Assembly (NCBI RefSeq): GCF_036906915.1
Contig: NZ_JBAKHX010000009.1
Location: forward strand, 1 to 64,000
DNA: 64,000 nucleotides
Direction of reading: 5' to 3'
Source of the DNA: Phytohabitans sp036906915
GTDB lineage: Bacteria; Actinomycetota; Actinomycetes; Mycobacteriales; Micromonosporaceae
Shown: positions 7,427-16,539 of the stretch, piece by piece
How positions within the stretch are numbered: position 1 is the stretch's first letter
Layout of the letters: every line of letters begins with the position of its first letter
Notes under the pieces: generated by a model
Told to the model about the DNA's origin: nothing
Seen by the model: only the letters and a program-made list of their open reading frames with translations
The model's database searches: none
Translations under genes and position numbers: made by a program

Positions 7427-8911
7427 GTGACGCAGTCGGCGCAGGAGGTACGCACCTACGGCGGCTGGCGGCGGTCGCGGGGGATGGGGCTTTTCGGGCT
7501 GGGCCCGGTGGCTTCAGCTGTCGTGCTCGGCGGCGTTCTTTCCCTCATCACGGCGGCGGCGTTTTCCCTGCGGGCGGCATTGATCCTCGCCGCCCCGGTC
7601 GGACTGCTGATCGCCGCGACACTGATCCGGTGGGATGGCGTGCCGGTGTCGCACGCGCTCGTCGAACGTGCACGCTGGACGATCGGGATGATGCGCGGCT
7701 ACCACTCTTGGCGTGGCGGTGTCGTGGTCGAACATCCCCGCGCTTGGCAGCTGCCCGGCGTTCTGGCCTCCACCGAGTTGGTCACCGCCGACGACGGCCT
7801 CGGCGGCACGTACGGGGTCGTGTGGGATCGTCGGGCCGGGACGCTGACGGCGACGCTTCGGTGCGCCGCGACGAGCACGTGGCTGGCCAACCGCTCGGAC
7901 GCGGACACGTGGGTGGCCAACTGGGGCTCGTGGGTGGCGGGCTTGGGCCACCTCCCAGCGATTCGGTGGGTGGCGGTGACGGTGGAATCGGCACCTGATC
8001 CAGGTTCCACGCTCGATGACTACGTGAGCTCGCGGGTGGATCCGTCAGCACCTGCCCCGGCGCGGCACCTTCTGGCCGAGCTGGTACGTCGTTCGCCGGC
8101 GGCCGCCGCGGACGTCGACACGAGGGTGAGTATCACCTTCGACCCGGCGGGCTCGCCCTCGCGGCCGAAGGACCTGCCGACGGCGGCCGCGGAGTTCGGG
8201 CGGATGCTGCACGGGCTGACCAGTGCGCTGGCTTCGTGCGGCGTCACTGTTCTTGGTCGCGCTTCGGCCGTCGACCTGGCTGGGATCGTCCGAACGGCCT
8301 TCGACCCGGCAGCCCGGGGGGAGGTGGAGCGGCTGCAGCAGTCCGGCGACCCGTACCAGTTGCTGACTTGGATCGACGCTGGGCCGGTTGCCGCCGAGGA
8401 GAGCTGGGATCGTTACCGGCACGACTCAGGGGTCAGCGTCAGCTATGCCTGGCACGAGGCGCCCCGCCAGCATGTCAACTCCAACGTGCTGGCACGGCTG
8501 GTCTCGCCGGGGTTGTTCCCCAAGAGGGTGACGCTGCTCTACCGACCTTTCTCGGCGGCGGCGGCCGCGCGGATCCTCGAGAACGAGGTCAACGCCGCGG
8601 CGTTTCGGGCCGAGCTGAGCCGCCGGCAGGGGCGCGACGCGACCGCACGTGACGTGGCCGACCAGCAGCGGGCCCGACAGGCGGCCCGCGAGGAGGCGAT
8701 GGGCGCCGGCGTGTGCCTGGTCAGTCTCTACGCGACGGTCACTGTCCTGGATGAGGACGACCTGCTCACGGCGACCGCAGACCTCGAAGCGCGTGCGCAG
8801 ACGGCCAAGATCCGGCTGCGGCGGATGTATCGGTCCCAGGCGGCCGGGTTCGCGGCGACGTTGCCGGCTGGAATCTGCCCGCCGATGCTCTCACGGCGCT
8901 GGCCGCGCTGA
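7427..8911 (+). CDS. SCO6880-like transfer protein
   Basis: A 494-residue protein starting at GTG 7427, immediately after the previous stop and behind GGGAGGATGAG. Two N-terminal transmembrane helices (about 27-70) precede a long soluble domain ending RMYRSQAAGFAATLPAG. The layout and sequence style are those of the SCO6880 family, PrgI-plus-VirB4-like N-terminal scaffolds encoded just before the VirB4 ATPase in Streptomyces and Micromonospora elements. It has no nucleotide-binding motif of its own, so I infer it works with the following ATPase. Confidence 0.85.
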   Translation: MTQSAQEVRTYGGWRRSRGMGLFGLGPVASAVVLGGVLSLITAAAFSLRAALILAAPVGLLIAATLIRWDGVPVSHALVERARWTIGMMRGYHSWRGGVVVEHPRAWQLPGVLASTELVTADDGLGGTYGVVWDRRAGTLTATLRCAATSTWLANRSDADTWVANWGSWVAGLGHLPAIRWVAVTVESAPDPGSTLDDYVSSRVDPSAPAPARHLLAELVRRSPAAAADVDTRVSITFDPAGSPSRPKDLPTAAAEFGRMLHGLTSALASCGVTVLGRASAVDLAGIVRTAFDPAARGEVERLQQSGDPYQLLTWIDAGPVAAEESWDRYRHDSGVSVSYAWHEAPRQHVNSNVLARLVSPGLFPKRVTLLYRPFSAAAAARILENEVNAAAFRAELSRRQGRDATARDVADQQRARQAAREEAMGAGVCLVSLYATVTVLDEDDLLTATADLEARAQTAKIRLRRMYRSQAAGFAATLPAGICPPMLSRRWPR

Positions 8912-8940
8912 TCAGCCTCGACGTACCACAGGGGAGTCCG

Positions 8941-10473
8941 ATGCTTTGGAGAAGGGGCGAAGCCCGTACCGAACGGCCATTGCTGGTGCCTCCCGGCGTG
9001 CCCAGCAGCGCCACGGCGATGCGGTTCGCGGCCGCCCGTGGCGAGCCGGCGCCCGGGTGGGGATGGCGTGGCCCGGGCGCCGGGCGGGCGTCTCACGTCA
9101 ACGGCGGCGTCGAATACCAGGGCACGACGGTCCAGATCTGCGGAATGTTCCCGTTCGTCGCCGGCTCCGGTGCGCCACCGGTTGGTGTTCCGGTCGGGCG
9201 GCACATGCTGTGGGGCGAAGTGGTTTGCCTGGACCCGCTGGCGTGGCTCAACCACGGCCTTGTCACCAATCCTGGTGTGTTCATTCTCGGACAGCCTGGC
9301 GTCGGGAAGTCCACCATCTCCAAGCGGCTCATCACGGGCATGGTGGCGTACGGCACCGCTGCGCTGGTGCTCGGCGACACCAAGCCGGACTACACGCCGC
9401 TGGTGCGGCACCTGGGCGGGCAGGTGATCGAGGTCGGACGAGGAATGCACCGGATCAACCCGCTCGATAGCGGCCCGCTCGGGCAGGCGGTGCAGCGGAT
9501 GAGCGGCACGGACGCGGCACGGCTGCGGCTGGAGATCCGGGGACGTCGCCTGAGCCTCCTGCTGGCTCTGTGCGCGCTGGTGCGCGGAACCCGGCTGTCC
9601 AACGCGGAGGAGGTGGTGCTCGGGCGAGCGATCGACCTGCTCAGCGAACGCGCTGCCGAGGATCCCACCGTCCCCGACGTGCTCCGTGTTGTCGAAGACG
9701 GTCCCGACGAGTTGCGGGCGGCGGCCCGCGCGAGCGACGAAGACTACAGCCGACGCGTCGACGAGCTTGTTTTCACCTTGGACCTGTTGTGCAACGGTTC
9801 GCTCGCAGGCGTCTTCGACGGGCCCACATCCCAACCGCTGGATCTGGGCGCCCCAGCGGTGTCGGTGGACATCTCCCGCGTGGCTGCCGCGGGGGACACG
9901 CTGGTGGCCGCGGCGATGCTGTGCTGCTGGAGCTACGGCTTCGCCATGGTCGACGCTGCCGCCGTCCTGGCGGAGCTCGGGCTGGCATCGCGGCGACAGT
10001 ACCTGGCGGTCATGGACGAGCTGTGGAGAGCGCTGCGCGGAGCGTCCGGGCTGGTGGAACACGCCGACGCGCTAACGCGGCTGAATCGGCAAAAGGGCAT
10101 GGCGTCGCTGATGATCACGCACTCGCTCGCTGACCTGGACGCGTTGCCCACCTCGGAGGACAGGGCCAAGGCTCGTGGATTCATGGAGCGCAGCGCCATC
10201 ACCGTGCTGGCTGGTCTTCCCCTCAAGGAACTGCGCCGCGTCGGCGAGGTGACGCCACTGACGGAGCCGGAGATCGACCTGATCAAGTCGTGGGCGGCGC
10301 CAGAGTCGTGGCTGCCCGGTACCACTCACCCCGGCCGCGGCAAATACATGATCAAGACGGGGGAGAGGATCGGCATCCCGGTCGAGCTGTCGCTGGTAGG
10401 GGACGAGCGGCTCCTGTACGACACGGATGCCGCCGTGCGCGACCTCGCGGCACAGCCCGGGACGCTGCTATGA
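8941..10473 (+). CDS. VirB4-like conjugation ATPase
   Basis: A 510-residue ATPase powering the transfer channel. Walker A is GQPGVGKST (about residues 117-125); Walker B is within YLAVMDELW (about 355-363), followed by LMITHSLADLDALP. It corresponds to the ATPase half of VirB4, consistent with the N-terminal half being carried by the preceding SCO6880-like protein. The ATG is preceded by AGGGGAG. Its stop overlaps the next start by 4 nt. Confidence 0.9.
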   Translation: MLWRRGEARTERPLLVPPGVPSSATAMRFAAARGEPAPGWGWRGPGAGRASHVNGGVEYQGTTVQICGMFPFVAGSGAPPVGVPVGRHMLWGEVVCLDPLAWLNHGLVTNPGVFILGQPGVGKSTISKRLITGMVAYGTAALVLGDTKPDYTPLVRHLGGQVIEVGRGMHRINPLDSGPLGQAVQRMSGTDAARLRLEIRGRRLSLLLALCALVRGTRLSNAEEVVLGRAIDLLSERAAEDPTVPDVLRVVEDGPDELRAAARASDEDYSRRVDELVFTLDLLCNGSLAGVFDGPTSQPLDLGAPAVSVDISRVAAAGDTLVAAAMLCCWSYGFAMVDAAAVLAELGLASRRQYLAVMDELWRALRGASGLVEHADALTRLNRQKGMASLMITHSLADLDALPTSEDRAKARGFMERSAITVLAGLPLKELRRVGEVTPLTEPEIDLIKSWAAPESWLPGTTHPGRGKYMIKTGERIGIPVELSLVGDERLLYDTDAAVRDLAAQPGTLL

Positions 10474-12257
10474 GGACGCTGCGCCCCAAGACCGTGCCCA
10501 TGGGCTCGGTCGCTCCGTGGCTGATTGTCGGGGGAGTCGGCGGCGTGTACGCGCTCGGGCTCCTTGCGTGGCTGGCCGCACGGATCGCCGCGGTGCTCTC
10601 TGGCCACTCGTGGGCGACAGGGCCGGCGTTCGGCACCCGGTTCATCAGTGGGCTACTGCGCGGGCGGGCTGCTCAGATGTTGCCGGGTGTGCCAGCCTGG
10701 TTGATCGCGACCGTCTTCACGGTCCTGCTGGCGGCCGCGATCGCTCTCGTCGTGGTCGGCTGGCGCCTGATCGCCCGACGGCTGCCACGGCCCGACGACC
10801 CCTTGGCATCGCTTGCCACCCCCGAGCAGGTCGCCCCGCTGACGCCGCCGGTGATCGCTGACCGCGCCCGGCGGCTGCGTCCGTCGCTCGCCGGGCTGCC
10901 GCGTGAATCCCTTCCGCCGGAGGAGACCGGCGTCCTGCTCGGCACTCTCCAACCACGCGGACCGGAGCTGCGAGCGTCTTGGGAAGACGTGATGGTGGCG
11001 ATCATGGCCCCGCGAAGTTTCAAGAGCACCGCGCTGGCGATACCGACCGTGCTGGCCGCTCCCGGCCCGGTCGTCGCGACCAGCAACAAGGCCGACCTGT
11101 GGGCCGCCACCGTCGAGCTGCGCACAGAGGGCGCGCGGCAGGCGTGGGTGTTCGATCCGCAATCGATCGTCTTCGCGCACCAGGACTGGTGGTGGCCGGC
11201 GCTGGACGGGGTGACCACGGTGGAGGAGGCCGAGCGCCTCGCGGGCCATTTCATCCTCAACGTCGACGACCCGCAGCGCCGCGACATCTGGGGGCCGGGC
11301 GCCACCGAACTGCTGTCGGCCCTGGTGCTCGCCGCCGGTATCAGCGGCCGGTCGCTCACCGAGGTCTACCTCTGGCTGGTCGATGACGGCAGCCCTGAAC
11401 CGGTCGACATCCTCGAGTCGCGGCCAGAGTTCAGCGCCCAAGCCAAGGGGTTGCGCGGCATCCAGAACACGGCCCCAGAGACCAAGCAGGGGTTGTACGT
11501 GACCGCTCGGATCGGCGCCCGCTGCCTACGCGACCCGCAGATCATGAAGTGGGTCACCCCACCGCCGTCTGGCACCCTGGCGACCTTTGACCCCAGGAAG
11601 TTCGTCCAGTCCCGAGACACGCTCTACCTGCTCAGCAAAGACGGCGGTGGGTCGGCCGCCCCGCTGATCGCAGCCCTCGCCGACCGGGTCATGCGGGAAG
11701 CCGTACGCCGGGCCGAAACCCGCGGCGGGCGGCTCGATCCACCGATGCCCGTCGTGTTGGACGAAGCAGCCAACATCTGCCGCATCGCCGACCTGCCGAC
11801 CCTGTACTCGCACCTCGGCTCGCGCGGTGTCCTGCCCGTCACGATCCTGCAATCGTGGGCGCAAGGCGAGACTGTCTGGGGCCGGGCCGGCATGGAAGCT
11901 CTGTGGGGCGCGGCGACGGTCAAACTGATTGGTAGCGGCATTGATGACGACCGGCTCGGTGAACGGCTCAGCCGGCTCGTCGGACCGCACGACGTCGCCG
12001 TCACGTCCTACAGCCGCGGCGGCCGTGACCGCACGTTGTCCGAATCCGTCACGCTGCGCCAGCAGCCCATCCTCGGCCCTCACAGGGTTCGGGAACTTCG
12101 CAAAGGCACCGCCCTGTTGCTGGCCACCGGCTGCCGAGCAGCGCAGATCGCCCTACGTCCATGGTTCGACGGTCCTCAAGCCGACCGGATTCGTGCCGCC
12201 GAAGCGGCGGCCATCAAGGATCTCACCACGCGCGCCGAACGGCATCTATCCCCATGA
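10470..12257 (+). CDS. VirD4/TraG-like coupling ATPase (unusual P-loop)
   Basis: A 595-residue type IV coupling protein with two N-terminal transmembrane regions (about 15-45 and 70-100) and a RecA-like domain. Walker B is PVVLDEAAN (about 427-435), followed by an Arg/Gln-rich sensor region (TILQSWAQG). The P-loop reads APRSFKST (about 180-187): the Gly before the catalytic Lys is replaced by Phe, a departure from GxxGxGKS/T. Coupling proteins recruit the relaxase-DNA complex to the channel. It is translationally coupled on both sides (ATGA overlaps). Confidence 0.9.
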   Translation: MRTLRPKTVPMGSVAPWLIVGGVGGVYALGLLAWLAARIAAVLSGHSWATGPAFGTRFISGLLRGRAAQMLPGVPAWLIATVFTVLLAAAIALVVVGWRLIARRLPRPDDPLASLATPEQVAPLTPPVIADRARRLRPSLAGLPRESLPPEETGVLLGTLQPRGPELRASWEDVMVAIMAPRSFKSTALAIPTVLAAPGPVVATSNKADLWAATVELRTEGARQAWVFDPQSIVFAHQDWWWPALDGVTTVEEAERLAGHFILNVDDPQRRDIWGPGATELLSALVLAAGISGRSLTEVYLWLVDDGSPEPVDILESRPEFSAQAKGLRGIQNTAPETKQGLYVTARIGARCLRDPQIMKWVTPPPSGTLATFDPRKFVQSRDTLYLLSKDGGGSAAPLIAALADRVMREAVRRAETRGGRLDPPMPVVLDEAANICRIADLPTLYSHLGSRGVLPVTILQSWAQGETVWGRAGMEALWGAATVKLIGSGIDDDRLGERLSRLVGPHDVAVTSYSRGGRDRTLSESVTLRQQPILGPHRVRELRKGTALLLATGCRAAQIALRPWFDGPQADRIRAAEAAAIKDLTTRAERHLSP

Positions 12258-12781
12258 CCGAGCCCAGTCCCGACTTCGCGGCGCTCCTGCAGGAATGGCA
12301 GGACGACTACGAGCCCCGCCTTAAGCGCGTCGAGAACGCCGTCGAGGAACTCGACCTTCTCCTCAGCCAACCACGACCCCCGACCGCCACCCCGGCCCCT
12401 TCCCCGGCCGGGGAGGCGGCCTCGGGCATCCCGATTGAGCTGCGGTACCCCACGCTGGAGCAGTGGGTGGTCGAACACTTCGTCCGGGTCTATGCCCGCC
12501 CAGTGGGCGGCCAGATTCGCTGGTGCGCCCGCTGGTGGGAACACGCCGAGGCGATCACGCGCCTGGAGGCTCTGTGGCGGTCCTGGGAGACGCTTCGAAT
12601 CGAACCGCTCGGCCTAGACGCCTGGTTGCGCGAACGCCTCGACCATCACCTGCCGCACCTGCTAGGCCCCAGCGGGCCTTTCGCCAGTTGCAATCCCGAG
12701 CGTCATGCCGGGGGAAAGGACCTGGCCACGGTCCCCGCGCCGGAGGGTTGGTGGGACCCACCTGAGATGGCGGATCGATAA
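12254..12781 (+). CDS. DUF4913-type protein
   Basis: A 175-residue soluble protein with a predicted coiled coil at 15-38 (EWQDDYEPRLKRVENAVEEL) and a Trp-rich core that includes RWCARWWEHAEAITRLEALW. This pattern is characteristic of DUF4913, a family of unknown function found at the end of actinobacterial transfer operons. It overlaps the coupling ATPase stop by 4 nt and is the last gene of the operon. It may bind the relaxosome or the coupling protein; that is inference. Confidence 0.85.
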   Translation: MTEPSPDFAALLQEWQDDYEPRLKRVENAVEELDLLLSQPRPPTATPAPSPAGEAASGIPIELRYPTLEQWVVEHFVRVYARPVGGQIRWCARWWEHAEAITRLEALWRSWETLRIEPLGLDAWLRERLDHHLPHLLGPSGPFASCNPERHAGGKDLATVPAPEGWWDPPEMADR

Positions 12782-12802
12782 AGCTATTCCCAGATCCAGC
12801 TG

Positions 12803-13678
12803 CTACGGCACCGGCTGCCAATGCCAGGGACGACCACCTTCCTGACCCTGGATACAGCGGAGCCGGTACCGGGCCTGGTCACGCAGGCGCGGATGCTGGT
12901 CAGCCATCTGCGCAGCGAAGGTCACCTTGCGCAACTCCCTAGCGTCTCGGAGCGTTCCGTACCCCTCCCAGTCGGTGACATCGTGGCCGTAATGATCGCA
13001 GAACGTTGCCCACTCTCCCTCGGTAAGCGAACCGAAGGTGAAGTGGTCGACAGCGATCGATGCGAGATCCCATTCAGGCGGGCCGTAGGAGAACCGCTCC
13101 AGGTCTAGGACCACCGGCCCGGTTGTCGTGGCGACTATGTTGCCGCCCCAAGCGTCGCCGTGAACAGCGCCAGGTGCGAGTCCGGGCGGAAGATCCTCGT
13201 AACGCTCCTGAAGGCGTTGGAGGTGCTGCTCCAGCCAGGCCCGATCAGAGGGTTGGAAAACCCTGGCCTCGGCGATGCGTTCCCTCAACCGCACGAACGG
13301 TGCGAGAGGCGGCAGTTGCAGACTGGGAGGCGGAACCAGTTGATGAAGCCGGCGCAGCGTCTGTGCTACTTGGGCCATGCTGCCTTCGTGGTGCTCAGCA
13401 AGCCGGTACCAGAACGTGACCGCACAGTCGTTGATGACCACCGGCTGGTCCAGGTCGGGGATCGCCTCGACAACGTCGACCCCTACACTGTTGAGCCAAC
13501 GGGAGACCCGTACCTCCTTCTGGGCTGCTTCTACTTGGCCTGGCCGGCCGACCCGCGCGACAATGTCGCCTTTCAGAAGGTAGAGCGTGTTCTCGCCGGC
13601 GCGGATAACCTCGGCGCCTGCGTAGTCGATCCCGACGTAGCGGCAGGCGCGTTCGAGCGCAGTACCCGTCCTCGTCAC
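12803..13678 (-). CDS. APH-family phosphotransferase
   Basis: A 291-residue aminoglycoside-phosphotransferase-fold (kinase-like) enzyme. The catalytic loop is VHGDAWGGNIV (Brenner HGDxxxxN) and the metal-binding segment is VVLDLERFSYGPPEWDLA. The substrate is unknown; family members phosphorylate antibiotics, sugars or small metabolites. Its start overlaps the stop of the upstream XRE/TPR regulator by 4 nt, so the two are cotranslated. This pairing suggests the kinase acts in the process the regulator controls rather than as a stand-alone resistance gene. It is convergent with the transfer operon. Confidence 0.88.
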   Translation of the reverse strand: MTRTGTALERACRYVGIDYAGAEVIRAGENTLYLLKGDIVARVGRPGQVEAAQKEVRVSRWLNSVGVDVVEAIPDLDQPVVINDCAVTFWYRLAEHHEGSMAQVAQTLRRLHQLVPPPSLQLPPLAPFVRLRERIAEARVFQPSDRAWLEQHLQRLQERYEDLPPGLAPGAVHGDAWGGNIVATTTGPVVLDLERFSYGPPEWDLASIAVDHFTFGSLTEGEWATFCDHYGHDVTDWEGYGTLRDARELRKVTFAAQMADQHPRLRDQARYRLRCIQGQEGGRPWHWQPVP

Positions 13679-14976
13679 GCGGCTGCGCCAACGGTGACCA
13701 GGAGGCGCTCCCTGAGCGCATCAACCTCCTCGATGCCGGCGTGCTTGCCGGCCACTCGATAGAGGGCACGCAGATCGTCCGTCGCCCGCCTCGACCGGAC
13801 CGGGCCCGCGTCGTTGAGCGCCTCGTGGCCGATTTGAGCGGCCTCCTGGGGGTCGCCCTGTGCCATCGTCAGCGTGGCGAGCTTGGTTCGTGAGATTGCT
13901 CTTGATCGTGCGTACTCAGGCGCATGGAGCTCAACGGCGCGGGCAAATCGGCTCACGGCTTCAGTCTCGAGCGATGTGTTCACGGCGACGTCGAACAGAG
14001 CGTGGGCGGTGTCTCCGTGGTGCTGGGCCACGTCGTAGAACCTCATCCAAACAGGATCCTCGGCGGGGTTGGAGTGTGTGAACTCTTCGTCCGCCGCACC
14101 TACCGCTTTTAGCGCCTCTTGCGCGCGATCGGGCCCGAGCTTGGCCAAAGCGCGAGCCCTCACGGTGTGCATCATGGCGCGCTCGGTTGCGGTGAGCCGA
14201 TCAGCTCTGACCAAGCCCATCTCGACGTAGGTTAGACCATCGTCTGGCCGGCGGCACCAGATCTCCTGTCGAGCCATGCTGGACAGCAGCATGGCTCGTT
14301 GATGCCAGTTATCCGTTGCACAGTGCAGTGCGAAGCCGAAACGGCGACGCGCTTCGTCGTGCTCGTACGCGTCGAACAGCATGAACCCGACGACACCTGC
14401 GAGATGCGCCAAAGCCGTGTGGAACTCCAGCCTCAGGCTCGCTGGGCAGGGAACACTGATCCACGACGCCAGGTGGCGCAGCCGATCGTCGGCGATGTCG
14501 CGAGCTGCGGCCCCGCCGTGAGTGTTGTCCCAGTGCTCAAAGAAGTTCGCGACATCAACTATTTGGGTGATGTGGTCTCGACCGATGCAGCGAGGAGGCT
14601 CCCCGGGCCGCGGCCGCCCGAGTAGGTCGTCCAGGGACGTGCCCAGCAGTGGGATCCCGGCGGGTAGGCCGGGGTGTGTAGCAGCGGCCGGGATGGTCTC
14701 TTCTGGAAGGCGCGGGCGCGGGTCCTCCTCGAACCCGAGGTCGGCGTCGGTACAGTGAAGGACTTCGCGCAGCGCGCTGCGGTAGTCGTCTCCGGGCCGC
14801 CGGATGCGCCCCTTTTCGAGCTTGCCCAGGTAGTTCGTCGTGAACGCGCTGAAGGGAGACTTGGGCTCGCCGTACAGCACGGTGTTGACCGCCGCGACAA
14901 GGTCCGGCCGGCCCATCCCGCGATCTTCGCGCGCCTTGCGAAGCTTGTCGTTCGGCGGCACCAGGAGACCCCCCAC
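13675..14976 (-). CDS. XRE-type regulator with TPR-like sensor domain
   Basis: A 433-residue protein with an N-terminal helix-turn-helix (about residues 10-75, including NYLGKLEKGRIRRP) followed by about 330 helical residues that read like degenerate tetratricopeptide repeats. Such regulators in actinomycetes sense peptides or small molecules. The start is taken as GTG 14976; a second GTG at 14961 with G-rich sequence in front is also possible. A promoter with an operator-like palindrome lies upstream (15058-15091). It is the first gene of a bicistron with the phosphotransferase. Confidence 0.85.
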   Translation of the reverse strand: MGGLLVPPNDKLRKAREDRGMGRPDLVAAVNTVLYGEPKSPFSAFTTNYLGKLEKGRIRRPGDDYRSALREVLHCTDADLGFEEDPRPRLPEETIPAAATHPGLPAGIPLLGTSLDDLLGRPRPGEPPRCIGRDHITQIVDVANFFEHWDNTHGGAAARDIADDRLRHLASWISVPCPASLRLEFHTALAHLAGVVGFMLFDAYEHDEARRRFGFALHCATDNWHQRAMLLSSMARQEIWCRRPDDGLTYVEMGLVRADRLTATERAMMHTVRARALAKLGPDRAQEALKAVGAADEEFTHSNPAEDPVWMRFYDVAQHHGDTAHALFDVAVNTSLETEAVSRFARAVELHAPEYARSRAISRTKLATLTMAQGDPQEAAQIGHEALNDAGPVRSRRATDDLRALYRVAGKHAGIEEVDALRERLLVTVGAAA

Positions 14977-15057
14977 TGCCTGCGCTGATCGGATCGTCTA
15001 ACGCAGGTGCGTCGTCACCGTGGTTGGTATCCGCTACCCGCGTCTAGCCTTGTGGTT

Positions 15058-15091
15058 ACTATAGTTTACATCCACGCGGCTGAACAGTTCA
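15058..15091 (-). promoter_or_regulatory. Promoter and 11-bp palindrome for the XRE/TPR operon
   Basis: On the minus strand TGTTCA (15081-15086) and TATAGT (15058-15063) are 17 bp apart, a sigma-70-like spacing. The -35 element is embedded in the palindrome TGAACAGTTCA (15081-15091), a good candidate operator for autoregulation. A second hairpin-like inverted repeat, TGCGATG/CATCGCA, lies at 15097-15117. Confidence 0.5.
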
Positions 15092-15163
15092 CTTGTTGCG
15101 ATGTTCGTAGCATCGCACTGTCCGACGGTCTTCTCAAGCCGGCATCTGGGTGCCAATACAGCA

Positions 15164-15194
15164 TTTGGGGCTGACCCGACGGGTCAGCCCCAAA
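15164..15194 (-). terminator. Intrinsic terminator hairpin
   Basis: A perfect 15-bp inverted repeat (TTTGGGGCTGACCCG, one-base loop, then its complement) lies 14 bp past the DUF397 stop. It would end the leftward XRE/DUF397 transcript, with A/T-rich ends to the stem. Confidence 0.85.
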
Positions 15195-15207
15195 GTGTCC
15201 TTAAAGA

Positions 15208-15411
15208 TCAGGGCTTCAGATGACCTGCGCGAATGGCGCTCACGAAGCGCGACCAGCTTGGCGCGGAGAAGACGAGCATGGCTGCGCCGGGATTCTTGCT
15301 GTCGCGGACGCCGACGTGGCAGTCCTTGACCGCCACCTCGACGCAGTTACCGCCGCCGCTGCTGCGGCTGGACTTCCACCAGATGGCGAAGTTGATCTGT
15401 GGTGTGCTCAC
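15208..15411 (-). CDS. DUF397 protein
   Basis: A 67-residue protein with the DUF397 hallmarks WWKSSRSSGGGNCVEVAV and VRDSKNPG. DUF397 proteins pair with XRE-DUF5753 regulators throughout actinomycetes and modulate development or secondary metabolism. It overlaps the end of the upstream regulator gene by 4 nt, so the two are cotranslated. A strong terminator follows. Confidence 0.95.
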   Translation of the reverse strand: MSTPQINFAIWWKSSRSSGGGNCVEVAVKDCHVGVRDSKNPGAAMLVFSAPSWSRFVSAIRAGHLKP

Positions 15412-16292
15412 GCTGCCCTTTCTGTCGACCGTGGAGCTCGGCGCGCAGCTGCCTGTAGAAGCTGCACGCTCTCGTCGGGGGGAAGCGCTGCATCCGTGAG
15501 TCGCCTGTGGAGATCGAGGTAGTGGGCGGTCTGCTCCGGATGAGTATGGACCAGATCGTCCGTCACCGTGTCGACCGCAACAACGACCGGGTCGCCGGGA
15601 TCGGGATAGCGGTAGATCGAGAATCCTGACCTGGGGACGATGTGCTCGTCGATCGGCTTGTCGAGGGGCAACACCCGTACCGTGATCCGGGGTTGGTCGC
15701 TGTCCACGACCTGCGCGATGTGCCGGAGCTGCTGGACTACGACCTCTGACGGGGCGGCGGGGCGGCGGATCGCGAGTTCGTCAATGACGACGCTGTACTT
15801 CGCGCCGTCAGGACGATGCAGCATCCGCTGACGCAGGCGCCGGGCTTCGACGGCCCTGGCAGGGCTGAAGTTCGCGGACCAGTCTGCCTTGTCGACGGCC
15901 GCGCGAGCCGATGTGAAGTCGGGGGTCTGCAACAGCCCAGGCAGCAACGTCAGATGATATTCCTCGATCGACTCGGCGCCTGCTTCAAGGTTCGCGTACA
16001 GCGCTTGCCGGGGGCCCATCTCGTCGGCGAAGGACTCCCACCAGCCACGCTCTGCGGCCTCACGGGCAATGGCAAGAAGCTGAGTCCATTTCTCACCGGT
16101 CACACCCAGTTGATCAAGGATCTTGATTACGTCGTTGATGTCGGGTCGGAGACGGGCGTTCTCCAGCCTGGAGATCGTCGTGCGGGGGAGCCCGACTGCG
16201 CGAGCCAACTTCTCCGCAGAGAGATCACATGCGCGACGGAGGGCCGCTAGCTCAGCCGCGAGGCGCAACCGCCGGACGTACGGGCTGATCAC
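15408..16292 (-). CDS. XRE-family regulator with DUF5753 domain
   Basis: A 294-residue regulator. The N-terminal HTH covers residues 10-65 (GLPRTTISRLENARLRP), and a DUF5753-type sensor/dimer domain follows (including YHLTLLPGLLQTPDF). I chose the GTG at 16290-16292 because GGGAGG lies 5 nt upstream and the protein then begins with the usual ISPYVRRLRLAAEL; the longer frame adds an unlikely Cys/Arg leader. With the DUF397 partner it forms a standard actinomycete regulator pair. Confidence 0.92.
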   Translation of the reverse strand: MISPYVRRLRLAAELAALRRACDLSAEKLARAVGLPRTTISRLENARLRPDINDVIKILDQLGVTGEKWTQLLAIAREAAERGWWESFADEMGPRQALYANLEAGAESIEEYHLTLLPGLLQTPDFTSARAAVDKADWSANFSPARAVEARRLRQRMLHRPDGAKYSVVIDELAIRRPAAPSEVVVQQLRHIAQVVDSDQPRITVRVLPLDKPIDEHIVPRSGFSIYRYPDPGDPVVVAVDTVTDDLVHTHPEQTAHYLDLHRRLTDAALPPDESVQLLQAAARRAPRSTERAA

Positions 16293-16408
16293 GCCACACC
16301 TCCCGCGACAACCCCTGTGAGTGAACTGTGCATTCGCACGGACGTTCCCAACGGAGGATACATCCTCACCAGCCGGCCTGGGCACGGCCCGGCTGCCGCG
16401 GGCACAGG

Positions 16409-16455
16409 GGAGGGATGGGGGATCCCCTGGTTCAGAAGGGATCCCTCATCCCTCC
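16409..16455. repeat. Long inverted repeat between divergent genes
   Basis: Eighteen-base arms at 16409-16426 and 16438-16455 match at 17 of 18 positions, with an 11-nt loop. It lies about 85 bp upstream of the zinc-ribbon gene and about 115 bp upstream of the divergent regulator. It could be an attenuator, a terminator of read-through or a dimeric binding site. Confidence 0.7.
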
Positions 16456-16539
16456 CTCCTTGAGGGTCTTTCGCGGTGGCCGGCTCTGCACCACCTTGGG
16501 GTGCGAATTCACGGGCACAGCAGAGGGAGGTGACTGCCA

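Noticed and set aside
12803..13678. Aminoglycoside resistance gene.
   Set aside because: Only the general APH fold is visible; coupling to a regulator and lack of close similarity to known resistance enzymes make the specific claim unsupported.
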